From Oceanobacillus kimchii X50 (lineage in GTDB: Bacteria; Bacillota; Bacilli; Bacillales; Amphibacillaceae): a stretch of 64,000 nucleotides of DNA. Shown here piece after piece: positions 16,717-24,594 of the stretch (positions are counted from its first letter, which is position 1; each line of letters begins with the position of its first letter). The stretch lies in NCBI RefSeq assembly GCF_000340475.1, contig NZ_CM001792.1, positions 1,386,659-1,450,658 on the forward strand, written 5' to 3'. A program made the translations under genes and the position numbers. A model generated the notes under the pieces. That model saw only the letters and a list, made by a program, of their open reading frames with translations, was not told the DNA's origin and did no database searches.

Positions 16717-17697
16717 ATGAGAGGATTAGTACACGATCTTGATCGAGTTACAATCAAAAATATGGACGAGCCAACACCAGCTTCAAATGAAGTTATTGTT
16801 AAATTAAAGGCAGCAGGTTTAAATCGAAGAGACTTAGCAATTCCGAAACGAAGAGGCAGTAATCAAGAGGCTTTAATTCTTGGTTCTGATGGTGCTGGAG
16901 TGATAGAGTCTATCGGAGATGGAGTGCAGAACGTACAAGTTGGAGATGAAGTAATGATTAATCCGTCATTACGATGGAAAAAAAACAGTGATGCTCCCCC
17001 AGAAGAATTTGACATTTTAGGGATGCCCGATCATGGAACCATAGCTGAGAAAATAGTGATTGCCTCAGACCAAGTAGAACCAAAGCCAGCTTACTTGTCT
17101 TGGGAAGAAGCAGCCGTGTTTTCTTTGGCAGCAATTACTGGTTATCGAGCAATCTTTACGAAGGGTAAGTTACAACCCGGTGAGACTGTATTTATACCTG
17201 GTGCAGGAAGCGGAGTTGCATCATTTCTAATTCATTTTGCTAAAAATCATGGAGCTCGAGTAATTACTACATCACGTAGTAAAGATAAACAAGAAAAAGC
17301 GAAACATTTAGGGGCAGACGTTGTACTAGATACTTCGGATGATTGGGAAAAAGCTTTAAAGGAAGAAACCATAGATATGGTTATTGACAGTGTAGGGAAA
17401 GCCACTTTTCATCGTTCTTTAGCTGTATTAAAAAAAGGTGGACGGTTTGTTACATTTGGAGCAACTACGGAAGATGTAATTGAATTTGATTTACGTTCAT
17501 TTTTCTATGGACAATACCAGCTAATTGGTACTACGATGGGATGTAAAGAAGAGTTAGAGGCTGCATTGGATCATTACATTAAATATGAAACGCATCCAGT
17601 TGTAGATAAGGTGTTTAATTTAGAAGAAAGCTTAGATGCTTTAGAGTATTTAAAAGCAGGAAAACAATTTGGGAAAATAGCAATACGCATCTCTTAG
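16717..17697 (+). CDS. Zinc-independent MDR-family oxidoreductase (quinone reductase-like)
   Basis: 326 residues, medium-chain dehydrogenase/reductase fold: GroES-like N-terminus (LKAAGLNRRDLAIPKRR), then the NADPH-binding fold with GAGSGVASFLIHFAKNHGAR (about residues 163-183). The zinc-ligand cysteines of true alcohol dehydrogenases are absent, placing it with the quinone reductases and enoyl reductases. Third gene of a tight same-strand unit after the Cys-Cys protein and the ATPase. Substrate unknown. Confidence 0.85.
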   Translation: MRGLVHDLDRVTIKNMDEPTPASNEVIVKLKAAGLNRRDLAIPKRRGSNQEALILGSDGAGVIESIGDGVQNVQVGDEVMINPSLRWKKNSDAPPEEFDILGMPDHGTIAEKIVIASDQVEPKPAYLSWEEAAVFSLAAITGYRAIFTKGKLQPGETVFIPGAGSGVASFLIHFAKNHGARVITTSRSKDKQEKAKHLGADVVLDTSDDWEKALKEETIDMVIDSVGKATFHRSLAVLKKGGRFVTFGATTEDVIEFDLRSFFYGQYQLIGTTMGCKEELEAALDHYIKYETHPVVDKVFNLEESLDALEYLKAGKQFGKIAIRIS

Positions 17698-17749
17698 AAC
17701 CATTATATGTAATTAACAAAGGATAATAATAAATAATCGTAAGTAATAT

Positions 17750-17915
17750 ACTGATAATCGTTTGAGGGTAAAGGCATAGGGAGGCTCCGGTTCATGAGAC
17801 ACCGGAGGCTCACCAGCAGCCTGTTGGATAGGCGGAGTATATTTCTAAAAACGGATTGTTGAATCAAATCATTTGGGTTTATATTTTGACTAAATACTTC
17901 TGTCTTCCTCTTACT
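17750..17915 (+). repeat. Dispersed element, copy 2
   Basis: Contains AAGGCATAGG, a short hairpin region, GAGGCTCACCAGC and GGCGGAGTATATTTCT, then an AT-rich right end (TCAAATCATTTGGGTTTATA, then TTTTGACTAAATACTTCTGT) parallel to the end of the 53.6-kb copy. It occupies the gap between the reductase gene and the convergent spoVA operon. Confidence 0.55.
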
Positions 17916-17939
17916 AAATAATCTTAGTATGTTTATTTT

Positions 17940-18797
17940 CTAATTTAAATGTGGTTCTAAAATGTTTTGCACTTTGTTCATTTTTTCACTACAAGCTTGA
18001 TAGATGGATTTTGAAGTAGGATTATCTGTTGCTAAGGCAAAAAGTTCTAAATCCGCTTGTGATTTTTTTATTGTTGCTAATAGTAAAGCCGATTGATTCG
18101 GAGTAGCTACTGCAAGATGATCATCGTAAAGATCAACGTACAATTGACCTTGGTGGTCTACTTGTCCTAGGAATACATTTTCGAGTGTTATATTTTGTTT
18201 TTCTAATTCTGTATGAAGCCATTCTGGATTTAAAGCAGCATTTGCCAATGGTTCTAGCATGATATTGCCATCCATAATTACTGTTTGCGGTTCTTTATCA
18301 GGTGCTACGGTTATCCCTAAATCTTTAGCAGTTAAAGGTCGGTTTTCTTTTTTAGGAAGAATATTGAATGTACCAGAAGGCTCAAGTACAGCAAATTCTA
18401 CATCGGATGCTAAAAAAACATTATTATCCCTTAGTTTTTCCATCAATTCATCGGTCGAGTATCCTTCTTTTTTTAAATTATCCTCCATAATCTTTCCATC
18501 TTGTATAAAAACAGTACTTTTTCCCTCTGTAAAATCTCTAACTCGTTTACTTTTTAACGAGAACTTTTCTATTCCAAAAGGTACAATAAACCAGATAAAC
18601 ATAGCAAGCAGTGCATAGTAAAAGTTAGTACTTGGATCCATTGTATGGACAGCGGCTATTCCTCCTAGCACAATACCTGTAATGGTCTCAAAAACATTTA
18701 ATTGTGATATTTGTTTTGTGCCAAGCCATTTAACTAAAAGAAAAAGAATAATAATCAAAGTGAAGGAGCGAAATATTACAATTGTCCATTCTGGCAT
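17940..18797 (-). CDS. DUF421 (YetF-type) membrane protein with a fused C-terminal DUF1657 domain
   Basis: 285 residues. Three hydrophobic segments (about 5-25, 37-55, 58-77) are followed by a soluble domain, FIQDGKIMEDNLKKEG to LGITVAPDKEPQTVIMDGNI, as in YetF/YrbG proteins. Residues 235-285 align with the stand-alone DUF1657 genes of this operon: KKSQADLELFALATDNP parallels KSAQASFEQFALQTDNK, a domain fusion visible by eye. Last gene of the second spoVA operon, 11 bases after the preceding gene. In spoVA2mob loci this protein type is linked to spore heat resistance and dipicolinate handling; its molecular role is unknown. Confidence 0.85.
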   Translation of the reverse strand: MPEWTIVIFRSFTLIIILFLLVKWLGTKQISQLNVFETITGIVLGGIAAVHTMDPSTNFYYALLAMFIWFIVPFGIEKFSLKSKRVRDFTEGKSTVFIQDGKIMEDNLKKEGYSTDELMEKLRDNNVFLASDVEFAVLEPSGTFNILPKKENRPLTAKDLGITVAPDKEPQTVIMDGNIMLEPLANAALNPEWLHTELEKQNITLENVFLGQVDHQGQLYVDLYDDHLAVATPNQSALLLATIKKSQADLELFALATDNPTSKSIYQACSEKMNKVQNILEPHLN

Positions 18798-18808
18798 ATG
18801 ACATCCTC

Positions 18809-19012
18809 CTAAGATTTATACTGTGGTTCCTCTTTTGTCAATTTTATTACTTGATTGTTCATATCATTTTTTACTTCATATAGAAGTATATTTGCTTGTT
18901 CAATAGCGGTTTGCAGTTCATTATTTCGAGTAGTCTCATGTAGAGACTCTAGGGCACTTTCAATACTCTTTATAGAAGCGTAACAGCTTTTTACTTGTGA
19001 TCCTACAGTCAT
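18809..19012 (-). CDS. DUF1657 protein of the second spoVA operon (copy 2)
   Basis: 67 residues, all helical in appearance, starting MTVGSQVKSCYASIKSIESA and ending EEPQYKS, the same ends as the copy at 21564. The second ATG is used: the first is fused to the GGGG ribosome site, and the chosen one yields the same length as its paralogue. Function unknown; the family occurs almost only with spoVA-like operons of spore formers. The middle diverges strongly from copy 1, so the duplication is old. Confidence 0.8.
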   Translation of the reverse strand: MTVGSQVKSCYASIKSIESALESLHETTRNNELQTAIEQANILLYEVKNDMNNQVIKLTKEEPQYKS

Positions 19013-19024
19013 AAATGACATCCC

Positions 19025-19375
19025 CTATCCTTTTGGTTTAAATATTAATGCTCCAATTACTCCAAAAATGATTGCCGCTGAAATACCAGCACTAGTAACC
19101 TCAAACATTCCTGTTACTACTCCAATCAGTCCGTGCTTCTCGGCCTCTTGCATTGCTCCATGTACAAGGGAGTTACCGAAACTAGTGATAGGAACAGTTG
19201 CTCCAGCACCCGCAAAATCAATTAAGGGCTCATATAATCCGATTCCATCGAGAATTGCACCGCTAATGACTAAAATAGTTAGCGTGTGTGCAGGAGAAAG
19301 TTTAAATACATCAAACATTAGTTGGCCGATCACACAGATGAGGCCACCAACAACAAAAGCCCAGAAAAAAATCAT
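19025..19375 (-). CDS. spoVAE: Stage V sporulation protein AE, SpoVAEb type
   Basis: 116 residues, three membrane helices, including the family segments [20 protein letters not shown] and [20 protein letters not shown]. It forms part of the spore inner-membrane channel for Ca-dipicolinate. Overlaps the end of spoVAD by 4 bases (ATGA), typical of translationally coupled genes. It lacks the extra soluble SpoVAEa part. Confidence 0.92.
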   Translation of the reverse strand: MIFFWAFVVGGLICVIGQLMFDVFKLSPAHTLTILVISGAILDGIGLYEPLIDFAGAGATVPITSFGNSLVHGAMQEAEKHGLIGVVTGMFEVTSAGISAAIIFGVIGALIFKPKG

Positions 19376-20388
19376 TCGTTATCACTCCCTGATTCAATAG
19401 ATACTGCATGGGCAATACATGGAATAGGATCTTTTTGATTCACCGATAATGGAGAATGAAGCGAGCCAGTTGCTACTATTAAAATACGTTTTAGTTTACC
19501 TTCTGCCATTTGCTTTAGAAAGTGTCCGTAAGTCACGATAGCTGAACAAGCTGGACCACTTGCACCAGCTAACACTGGCTGACCTTCTCGATAAATGGTT
19601 AAGCCACAATCTACATATTGATCCGGATTAATATCGATATTTCGTTCATGCATATAATCTAACGAAACTTCTCTACCAATATGACCAAGATCTCCAGTAA
19701 TAATTAAATCATAATAAGAAGGATCAATCTTCTTGTCTTGTAGATGTGCCTCAATTGTATCAGCTGCAGCTGCTGCCATTGCTCCACCCATATTGAATGG
19801 GTCGGTCATTCCCATATCCACAATTTTTCCAATCGTAGCAGATGTTACATAGGGCCCATTTCCTTGTTTTGCTACTAATGCACAACCAGCGCCTGTTACT
19901 GTCCACTGAGCAGTAGGTGGTTTTTGTCCGCCATATTCTGTTGGATAACGAAATTGTTTTTCTGCTGCAGCATTATGACTCGATGCCCCGGTTAAAATAT
20001 AATCTGCACCACCTGAATTAATGATTGTTGCTGCAAGAGCTAAACTTTCCATAGAAGTTGCACAAGCACTAAACACTCCTAAGTATGGTGAACCTACTGT
20101 TTTAGCAGCAAAGCTGGTTGGGGTGATTTGATTTATTAGATCACCACCGAGAAAAAAACCGACATTTTCTTTCTCGATAGGGGATTTCTTAATTGCTATT
20201 TGACATGCTTCTTCTAGCATTTTTTGTTGTGCTTTTTCGAAGGAATCTTGATTGATCCACATATCTTCGTGTAAGGTGTCAAAGGCTTCTGGAATTTTTC
20301 CGTTTGCTTCGAAAGGTCCCCCAACTGTTCCGGTTGTTATAATTGATGGTCTATTGATGAACTGCCACGTACGATGTCCGATTAACAT
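19372..20388 (-). CDS. spoVAD: Stage V sporulation protein AD
   Basis: 338 residues, thiolase-like fold that binds dipicolinic acid on the spore inner membrane. Recognisable blocks are GACSTSMES-type [15 protein letters not shown], the block [20 protein letters not shown], and [19 protein letters not shown]. The start at 20388 was chosen because its A is shared with the spoVAC stop codon (TAATG) and GGGGTGG lies before it; the earlier ATG at 20403 adds five residues not seen in the family. Translationally coupled to both neighbours. Confidence 0.95.
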   Translation of the reverse strand: MLIGHRTWQFINRPSIITTGTVGGPFEANGKIPEAFDTLHEDMWINQDSFEKAQQKMLEEACQIAIKKSPIEKENVGFFLGGDLINQITPTSFAAKTVGSPYLGVFSACATSMESLALAATIINSGGADYILTGASSHNAAAEKQFRYPTEYGGQKPPTAQWTVTGAGCALVAKQGNGPYVTSATIGKIVDMGMTDPFNMGGAMAAAAADTIEAHLQDKKIDPSYYDLIITGDLGHIGREVSLDYMHERNIDINPDQYVDCGLTIYREGQPVLAGASGPACSAIVTYGHFLKQMAEGKLKRILIVATGSLHSPLSVNQKDPIPCIAHAVSIESGSDNE

Positions 20389-20867
20389 TACAATCCACCC
20401 CATTGAATAAGAATAGTTTTAATTAACGCAACGACAAATGCTGAAAATACCCCATAGACAATTACTGGTCCTGCTAGCTTTAACATATTGCCTCCGACAC
20501 CTAAAATAAATCCTTCAGTGCGATGTTCAATCGCAGCTGAAATAACCGCATTACCAAATCCAGTAACAGGCACCGCAGATCCAGCTCCAGCAAATTGACC
20601 AATTCGATCGTAAACACCGAATCCTGTTAATAACATAGTTATAAAAATTAATGTGGCAGTCGTAGGGTTACCTACAGTTTGTTCGGTAAAATGAAATTGA
20701 TATAAATAAAAGGTCGAGATACATTGCCCTATAAGACAAATCAAACCGCCAATTAGAAATGCTTTAATACAATTTATTAGAATCGGTCGTTTTGCTTCTC
20801 TTTTTTGTTGGAAATCCTGATATTTTTGTTGCTCAGGAGGGAGGTTCTTTTTTTTATTATTTGCCAT
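20388..20867 (-). CDS. spoVAC: Stage V sporulation protein AC
   Basis: 159 residues with a basic soluble head and four membrane helices. SpoVAC behaves as a mechanosensitive channel in B. subtilis and contributes to dipicolinate movement. Diagnostic segments are FLIGGLICLIGQ and FAGAGSAVPVTGFGNAVISA, repeated in similar form in SpoVAEb. Head region is rich in Lys/Gln. Confidence 0.93.
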   Translation of the reverse strand: MANNKKKNLPPEQQKYQDFQQKREAKRPILINCIKAFLIGGLICLIGQCISTFYLYQFHFTEQTVGNPTTATLIFITMLLTGFGVYDRIGQFAGAGSAVPVTGFGNAVISAAIEHRTEGFILGVGGNMLKLAGPVIVYGVFSAFVVALIKTILIQWGGL

Positions 20868-20884
20868 TTTGTCCCACTCTTTCT

Positions 20885-21349
20885 TTATGTTTGTTCTTTA
20901 GCTAAGTGAATAATTCTATCTATTTCCTGATTAATCTTGTGATTAGTTATCGTATTTTCTTTAATTTTCTTTTCAATTTTTCGAGTTTCAATTAATATTT
21001 TCTTATCTGTTGAGACTTCAACATGTTCACCTTTAAATTCTTGTTTCAACATCTTTTGATATTGTTTACGTTTCTTAGCAAGCGTAAAACGTTCATGATG
21101 CTCAATATTAACGGTGACAAGCAATGTGTGTTTCGTATTGACTGCATGTACTTCCGTAACTTCTTCATATTGTGAAAGTAATTTTTTTGCTTTATTAGAA
21201 GGTTGTTGACTAGTGATGTTGGAATTGGTATTTATTTGTTCAATAGATGGATTATTATTGAGATCTTGTGTATTCTGACCTGTTTCCTGATTACATGCTG
21301 ATAGAATAAATAAACACATAATAGCTATCCTAAGAATCATTTTCCTCAT
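20885..21349 (-). CDS. YhcN/YlaJ-type sporulation lipoprotein
   Basis: 154 residues. Start ATG 21349 gives a clean lipoprotein signal, MILRIAIMCLFILSAC, with lipobox LSAC; the longer frame upstream has no reason to be used. A Gln/Asn-rich linker follows and the C-terminal half is the YhcN/YlaJ domain (EVTEVHAVNTKHTLLVTVNI and HHERFTLAKKRKQYQKMLKQ). Such lipoproteins sit in the spore inner membrane. Its place between the DUF1657 gene and spoVAC is that of spoVA2mob operons. A 214-base spacer separates it from the first gene and may hold a second promoter. Confidence 0.85.
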   Translation of the reverse strand: MRKMILRIAIMCLFILSACNQETGQNTQDLNNNPSIEQINTNSNITSQQPSNKAKKLLSQYEEVTEVHAVNTKHTLLVTVNIEHHERFTLAKKRKQYQKMLKQEFKGEHVEVSTDKKILIETRKIEKKIKENTITNHKINQEIDRIIHLAKEQT

Positions 21350-21563
21350 ATCAAATACCTCGCTTTTTGTATGTAAAAGAGAGAGGGACAAAAAGTGCTT
21401 AATCAAAAGACATCCAATCAAAGAATAAATAAACAATGAAACGTACCAGGTTTAGAAAACCTTCTTAGTTTTTGCTACCTTTTATCATAAAGGAGTAAGC
21501 AACAATGAATAATAATTTATCTTTTGAATTAAACCTTTTTGTTATATCCCTAATCTCTAACAA

Positions 21564-21767
21564 TTATTGACGATATTGGGGTTCTTCTTGTTCAATTTGT
21601 TGCATACGTGGCTCAACACTATCTAAAATGGCTTGTGTTTGTTGTGCAGCTTGTTGATAAATTTGTTGCGCTTGTTTGTTATCTGTTTGAAGGGCAAATT
21701 GTTCAAAGCTTGCTTGTGCGCTTTTTAATCCAGCGATGGTCTGTTTTACTTGTGTTCCGACAGTCAC
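21564..21767 (-). CDS. DUF1657 protein of the second spoVA operon (copy 1)
   Basis: 67 residues, GTG start after AGGATGAGG, sequence MTVGTQVKQTIAGLKSAQAS and so on, ending EEPQYRQ. Very Gln-rich in the middle (YQQAAQQTQAIL). First gene of the seven-gene operon. A forespore-type promoter candidate lies about 35-65 bases upstream. Function unknown. Confidence 0.85.
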   Translation of the reverse strand: MTVGTQVKQTIAGLKSAQASFEQFALQTDNKQAQQIYQQAAQQTQAILDSVEPRMQQIEQEEPQYRQ

Positions 21768-21801
21768 ATTACCTCATCCTTTCTTAAAAGATATACATAT
21801 T

Positions 21802-21832
21802 TATTTTGTAAACACCCTGCGTTTTTTATTCT
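21802..21832 (-). promoter_or_regulatory. Candidate sigma-G promoter of the spoVA-like operon
   Basis: On the minus strand AGAATA, 18 bases, CAAAATA. The forespore consensus is TGAATA and CATACTA; the -35 is one base off, the -10 matches five of seven. Position and gene context support it; sequence match alone is modest. Confidence 0.4.
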
Positions 21833-21920
21833 TTTAATACATTTCCATTTAATGACAGGTGAAATAAGTGAAACTTTTTACTTGGGTAAGTCGTCTAATA
21901 TAGTAGGGAGAGTAGGTAAA

Positions 21921-22352
21921 ATGCAAAAATGGATTCGATGGATTATTTGTCTTATTTTAATTACAGGAATAGTGGTTTTCTTAAACTTGGATAAAGAAAA
22001 AGTAGTATTAGGAAAAACGTCAACAGTATCCTTTGAAGATGATTTTTTATTACATATACGTATTCAACAGACAGAAGAGGGAGTTCAAGTACAAAACTCA
22101 ATACAGTATTTAGGAGATGATACAGTTGTAGTAGAACATAAACAACCTTTAATCTCTGTATCGTATAATACACATTCATTTGATGGAGAAATGGTTCAAA
22201 GACAAATGAGTAATGGAAGTATTTATTATCAACCTAAGACAGATTTAGATTTTCCTGAAGATAATGAATATATTCAAATTAAGGTGAAATGCAAAGTTGA
22301 TGGGGAAGATGTAGAGTTTGAATATAAGGAAAAAATTAAATTTGATATATAA
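21921..22352 (+). CDS. Membrane-anchored protein of unknown function
   Basis: 143 residues from the ATG at 21921, preceded by GGGAGAGTAGG. Residues 4-22 form a hydrophobic N-terminal anchor; the rest is an all-beta-looking external domain with alternating hydrophobic residues. No cysteine lipobox. Not recognised. It is transcribed divergently from the spoVA-like operon and followed by a strong terminator. Confidence 0.65.
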   Translation: MQKWIRWIICLILITGIVVFLNLDKEKVVLGKTSTVSFEDDFLLHIRIQQTEEGVQVQNSIQYLGDDTVVVEHKQPLISVSYNTHSFDGEMVQRQMSNGSIYYQPKTDLDFPEDNEYIQIKVKCKVDGEDVEFEYKEKIKFDI

Positions 22353-22395
22353 AAAGACCGAGGTCGTTTAGATTTCTTAACAACCTCGGTCTTTG
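22353..22395. terminator. Terminator after the unknown membrane protein
   Basis: Stem AAAGACCGAGGT / ACCTCGGTCTTT around an 18-base loop. Confidence 0.75.
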
Positions 22396-22486
22396 TTTAT
22401 CTCCATGTAATAATAGGCAATAAGCAATCCTTGCCGAAGAAGATAGGTGGGAAAGAACGGTAAGCCCAATTAAATGAAATTTCACT

Positions 22487-23236
22487 TTATTTTCTGTTCA
22501 TATTTTTTTCTTGTACAAAAGAGCTAACATCCATACGTGTTGGAATGGCGAATTTCCTTTTCATTTGATTGGTCCATGTATCGATTCTATTATTTGAAGA
22601 ACGACTTGCATAATAATCCGTTATTGTTTCATCATATTTTTGGATGTAACTTTTCTGATCTTCGAATGGTCTGTAAGTATTTTCATGGTATATAGCTTCC
22701 ATAGGCAAGCGTGGTTTGATATCGGGTTGATGATCAGGATATCCAATTGCTAACCCAAATAATGGTATAACATGTTGAGGTAAATGTAATAAATCATTAA
22801 ATTTACGTATATTATTACGCAAACTTCCTAAATAACAAATTCCTAATCCCATTGATTCCGCTGCTATTGCAGCATTTTGTGAAGCTAAGGTAGCGTCAAT
22901 AACAGAGACCATAAATTGTTCCGTACTTTCTAAATTGTTTAGATAGTCAGGATTTTCATCTGGATTTTCTTCAAGTTGATGTATACGATGGAGATCCGCA
23001 CAAAATAGTAATAAATGTGCACTTGTTTTTACATGTTTATGTCCAGAGATTTCATACAGATTTTGTTTCAGTGCACTATCGGTAACTCCAATAATAGTAT
23101 ATGCCATAACGTTACTAGATGTAGATGCACATTGGGCAGATTCAATAATTTCTTTTATTTGATGATCTGTTAGAGGCTCATTCGTAAATTTGCGAACCGA
23201 TCGATGGTTTTTAAGTGTTTCAATAATTTTATTCAT
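22487..23236 (-). CDS. NfrA-type NAD(P)H nitroreductase/flavin reductase
   Basis: 249 residues. FMN-binding motifs are NHRSVRKFTNEPL at the start, SAQCASTSSNVMAYT near residue 35, and GLGICYLGSLRNNIRKF near residue 128. These enzymes reduce FMN, nitroaromatics or quinones with NADPH. B. subtilis NfrA is stress induced through Spx; no Spx-dependent promoter was identified here. Thirteen bases separate it from the lipoprotein gene upstream, so co-transcription is likely. Confidence 0.88.
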   Translation of the reverse strand: MNKIIETLKNHRSVRKFTNEPLTDHQIKEIIESAQCASTSSNVMAYTIIGVTDSALKQNLYEISGHKHVKTSAHLLLFCADLHRIHQLEENPDENPDYLNNLESTEQFMVSVIDATLASQNAAIAAESMGLGICYLGSLRNNIRKFNDLLHLPQHVIPLFGLAIGYPDHQPDIKPRLPMEAIYHENTYRPFEDQKSYIQKYDETITDYYASRSSNNRIDTWTNQMKRKFAIPTRMDVSSFVQEKNMNRK

Positions 23237-23249
23237 ATTTTAATACCTC

Positions 23250-23996
23250 CTAGTCATTATTACTCTTTTTTGAGATTATCATGGTGTGATGTTCGTATTT
23301 TTTTTCTTCAGATTCATTCCAAGAACGGTATGATTGGATTGTTAATTCGTCTAGTTTTGGTGATTTTATTCTAATCTCATGATCATTTATCCAATCCACT
23401 CCTAATATTGGTCTTGTATATTCTATTATCGTATCATCGCTCTCAGGCATAATCAAAGAAACAACACTCCACTCGTCTAAATCAATAGAAACTAAATGAG
23501 ATAAAGGAACATTTTGCGATTCTCTTATAAATTGAAAAATGATATTTTCGTTATTAGGGGAAACATAGTAGTTTGAATAACCTGCAACATCAGCTAATAA
23601 TATTGCAGCATTACTCTCATTATCGTTAAAGATAAGATACGAACATCTATCATTAATACAAGAAAATTCAAGTAAATATACTGGTTGCTCTTCAATTGGA
23701 AGACGTTGCATATTCATATTCCTTATTGCTTCTTCTCTGTTTTCAGCTCCTTGTAAATAATAATCAAGTATAGCGACTCTATTTAAATTAATGGTGAGTT
23801 GTTCATCTTCTAGAAAGAACTCAATGTATTGATCGACTTCTTCGTCTTTTTCATCTACTTCCTCGATAAGTACAGGGTCTTTCACTTCTTCAGCAGATTC
23901 CACTTTCTTAATAATTGCATCATTATTATCCGAACAAGCAACTAATCCAAATAAGAAAATGATGCATATAAAAAATGCAAGGGATATGTATTTCAT
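23250..23996 (-). CDS. Lipoprotein of unknown function
   Basis: 248 residues. Signal peptide ends in LFGLVAC (lipidated Cys21), then an acidic linker rich in Glu/Asp. The rest has beta-propeller-like repeats of hydrophobic strands but no motif I recognise. It precedes the nitroreductase gene in the same direction. Confidence 0.7.
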   Translation of the reverse strand: MKYISLAFFICIIFLFGLVACSDNNDAIIKKVESAEEVKDPVLIEEVDEKDEEVDQYIEFFLEDEQLTINLNRVAILDYYLQGAENREEAIRNMNMQRLPIEEQPVYLLEFSCINDRCSYLIFNDNESNAAILLADVAGYSNYYVSPNNENIIFQFIRESQNVPLSHLVSIDLDEWSVVSLIMPESDDTIIEYTRPILGVDWINDHEIRIKSPKLDELTIQSYRSWNESEEKKYEHHTMIISKKSNND

Positions 23997-24165
23997 AAGA
24001 CTTTTCTCCTCAGATTATTAGTATATAACTCCTATTATATATTATTTTGTGTTACTTTTCTGTAAATAATAAAAATTGGATATTAAGAATTATTTTTACC
24101 ACAGAGTACTTTTTTTGGTACACTCGATAGTATATGGATAAAATGTTAGTCAGGATGGTGATATT

Positions 24166-24567
24166 ATGAAAACATTTAAACTACGCAAACTTGAAATACT
24201 TGAGCACGATAAACAAATGGATCCATATGAAATAAAATTACTAGATGGATTAATTATTAATAGAGAAGATGAACATGATCAATGGCTAGTAGAAGCTTAT
24301 ATTGATAAAGCTTATGAGGATTATTTCATAGAGAAACAAAACCAAGAAATAATGATACAAGCCACTATTACAAAGGATACGAATGAACCAGCAACTTTTA
24401 TTACCAATATACAATCAATTAATAAAATTGGTAATCAAATTAATGTATTATTGTTAGGAAAGATTGTTGATAAAGGAAAAAGTATTGTAGAGGACTTATT
24501 AACAAAGTTAGTGAAAGAAGGTTACGAAGGCCTGGAGCTTATTCGTGAATTTAAAAAGAGTTTTTAA
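24166..24567 (+). CDS. YwpF-like protein
   Basis: 133 residues, no membrane segment. MKTFKLRKLEILEHDKQMDP and LIINREDEHDQWLVEAYID resemble the Bacillus YwpF family (assignment from memory). Function unknown. It precedes the potassium-transporter gene by 27 bases on the same strand, so both are probably one operon. Confidence 0.6.
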   Translation: MKTFKLRKLEILEHDKQMDPYEIKLLDGLIINREDEHDQWLVEAYIDKAYEDYFIEKQNQEIMIQATITKDTNEPATFITNIQSINKIGNQINVLLLGKIVDKGKSIVEDLLTKLVKEGYEGLELIREFKKSF

Positions 24568-24594
24568 TTATTATACTTATCTAGGAGAAAATAT

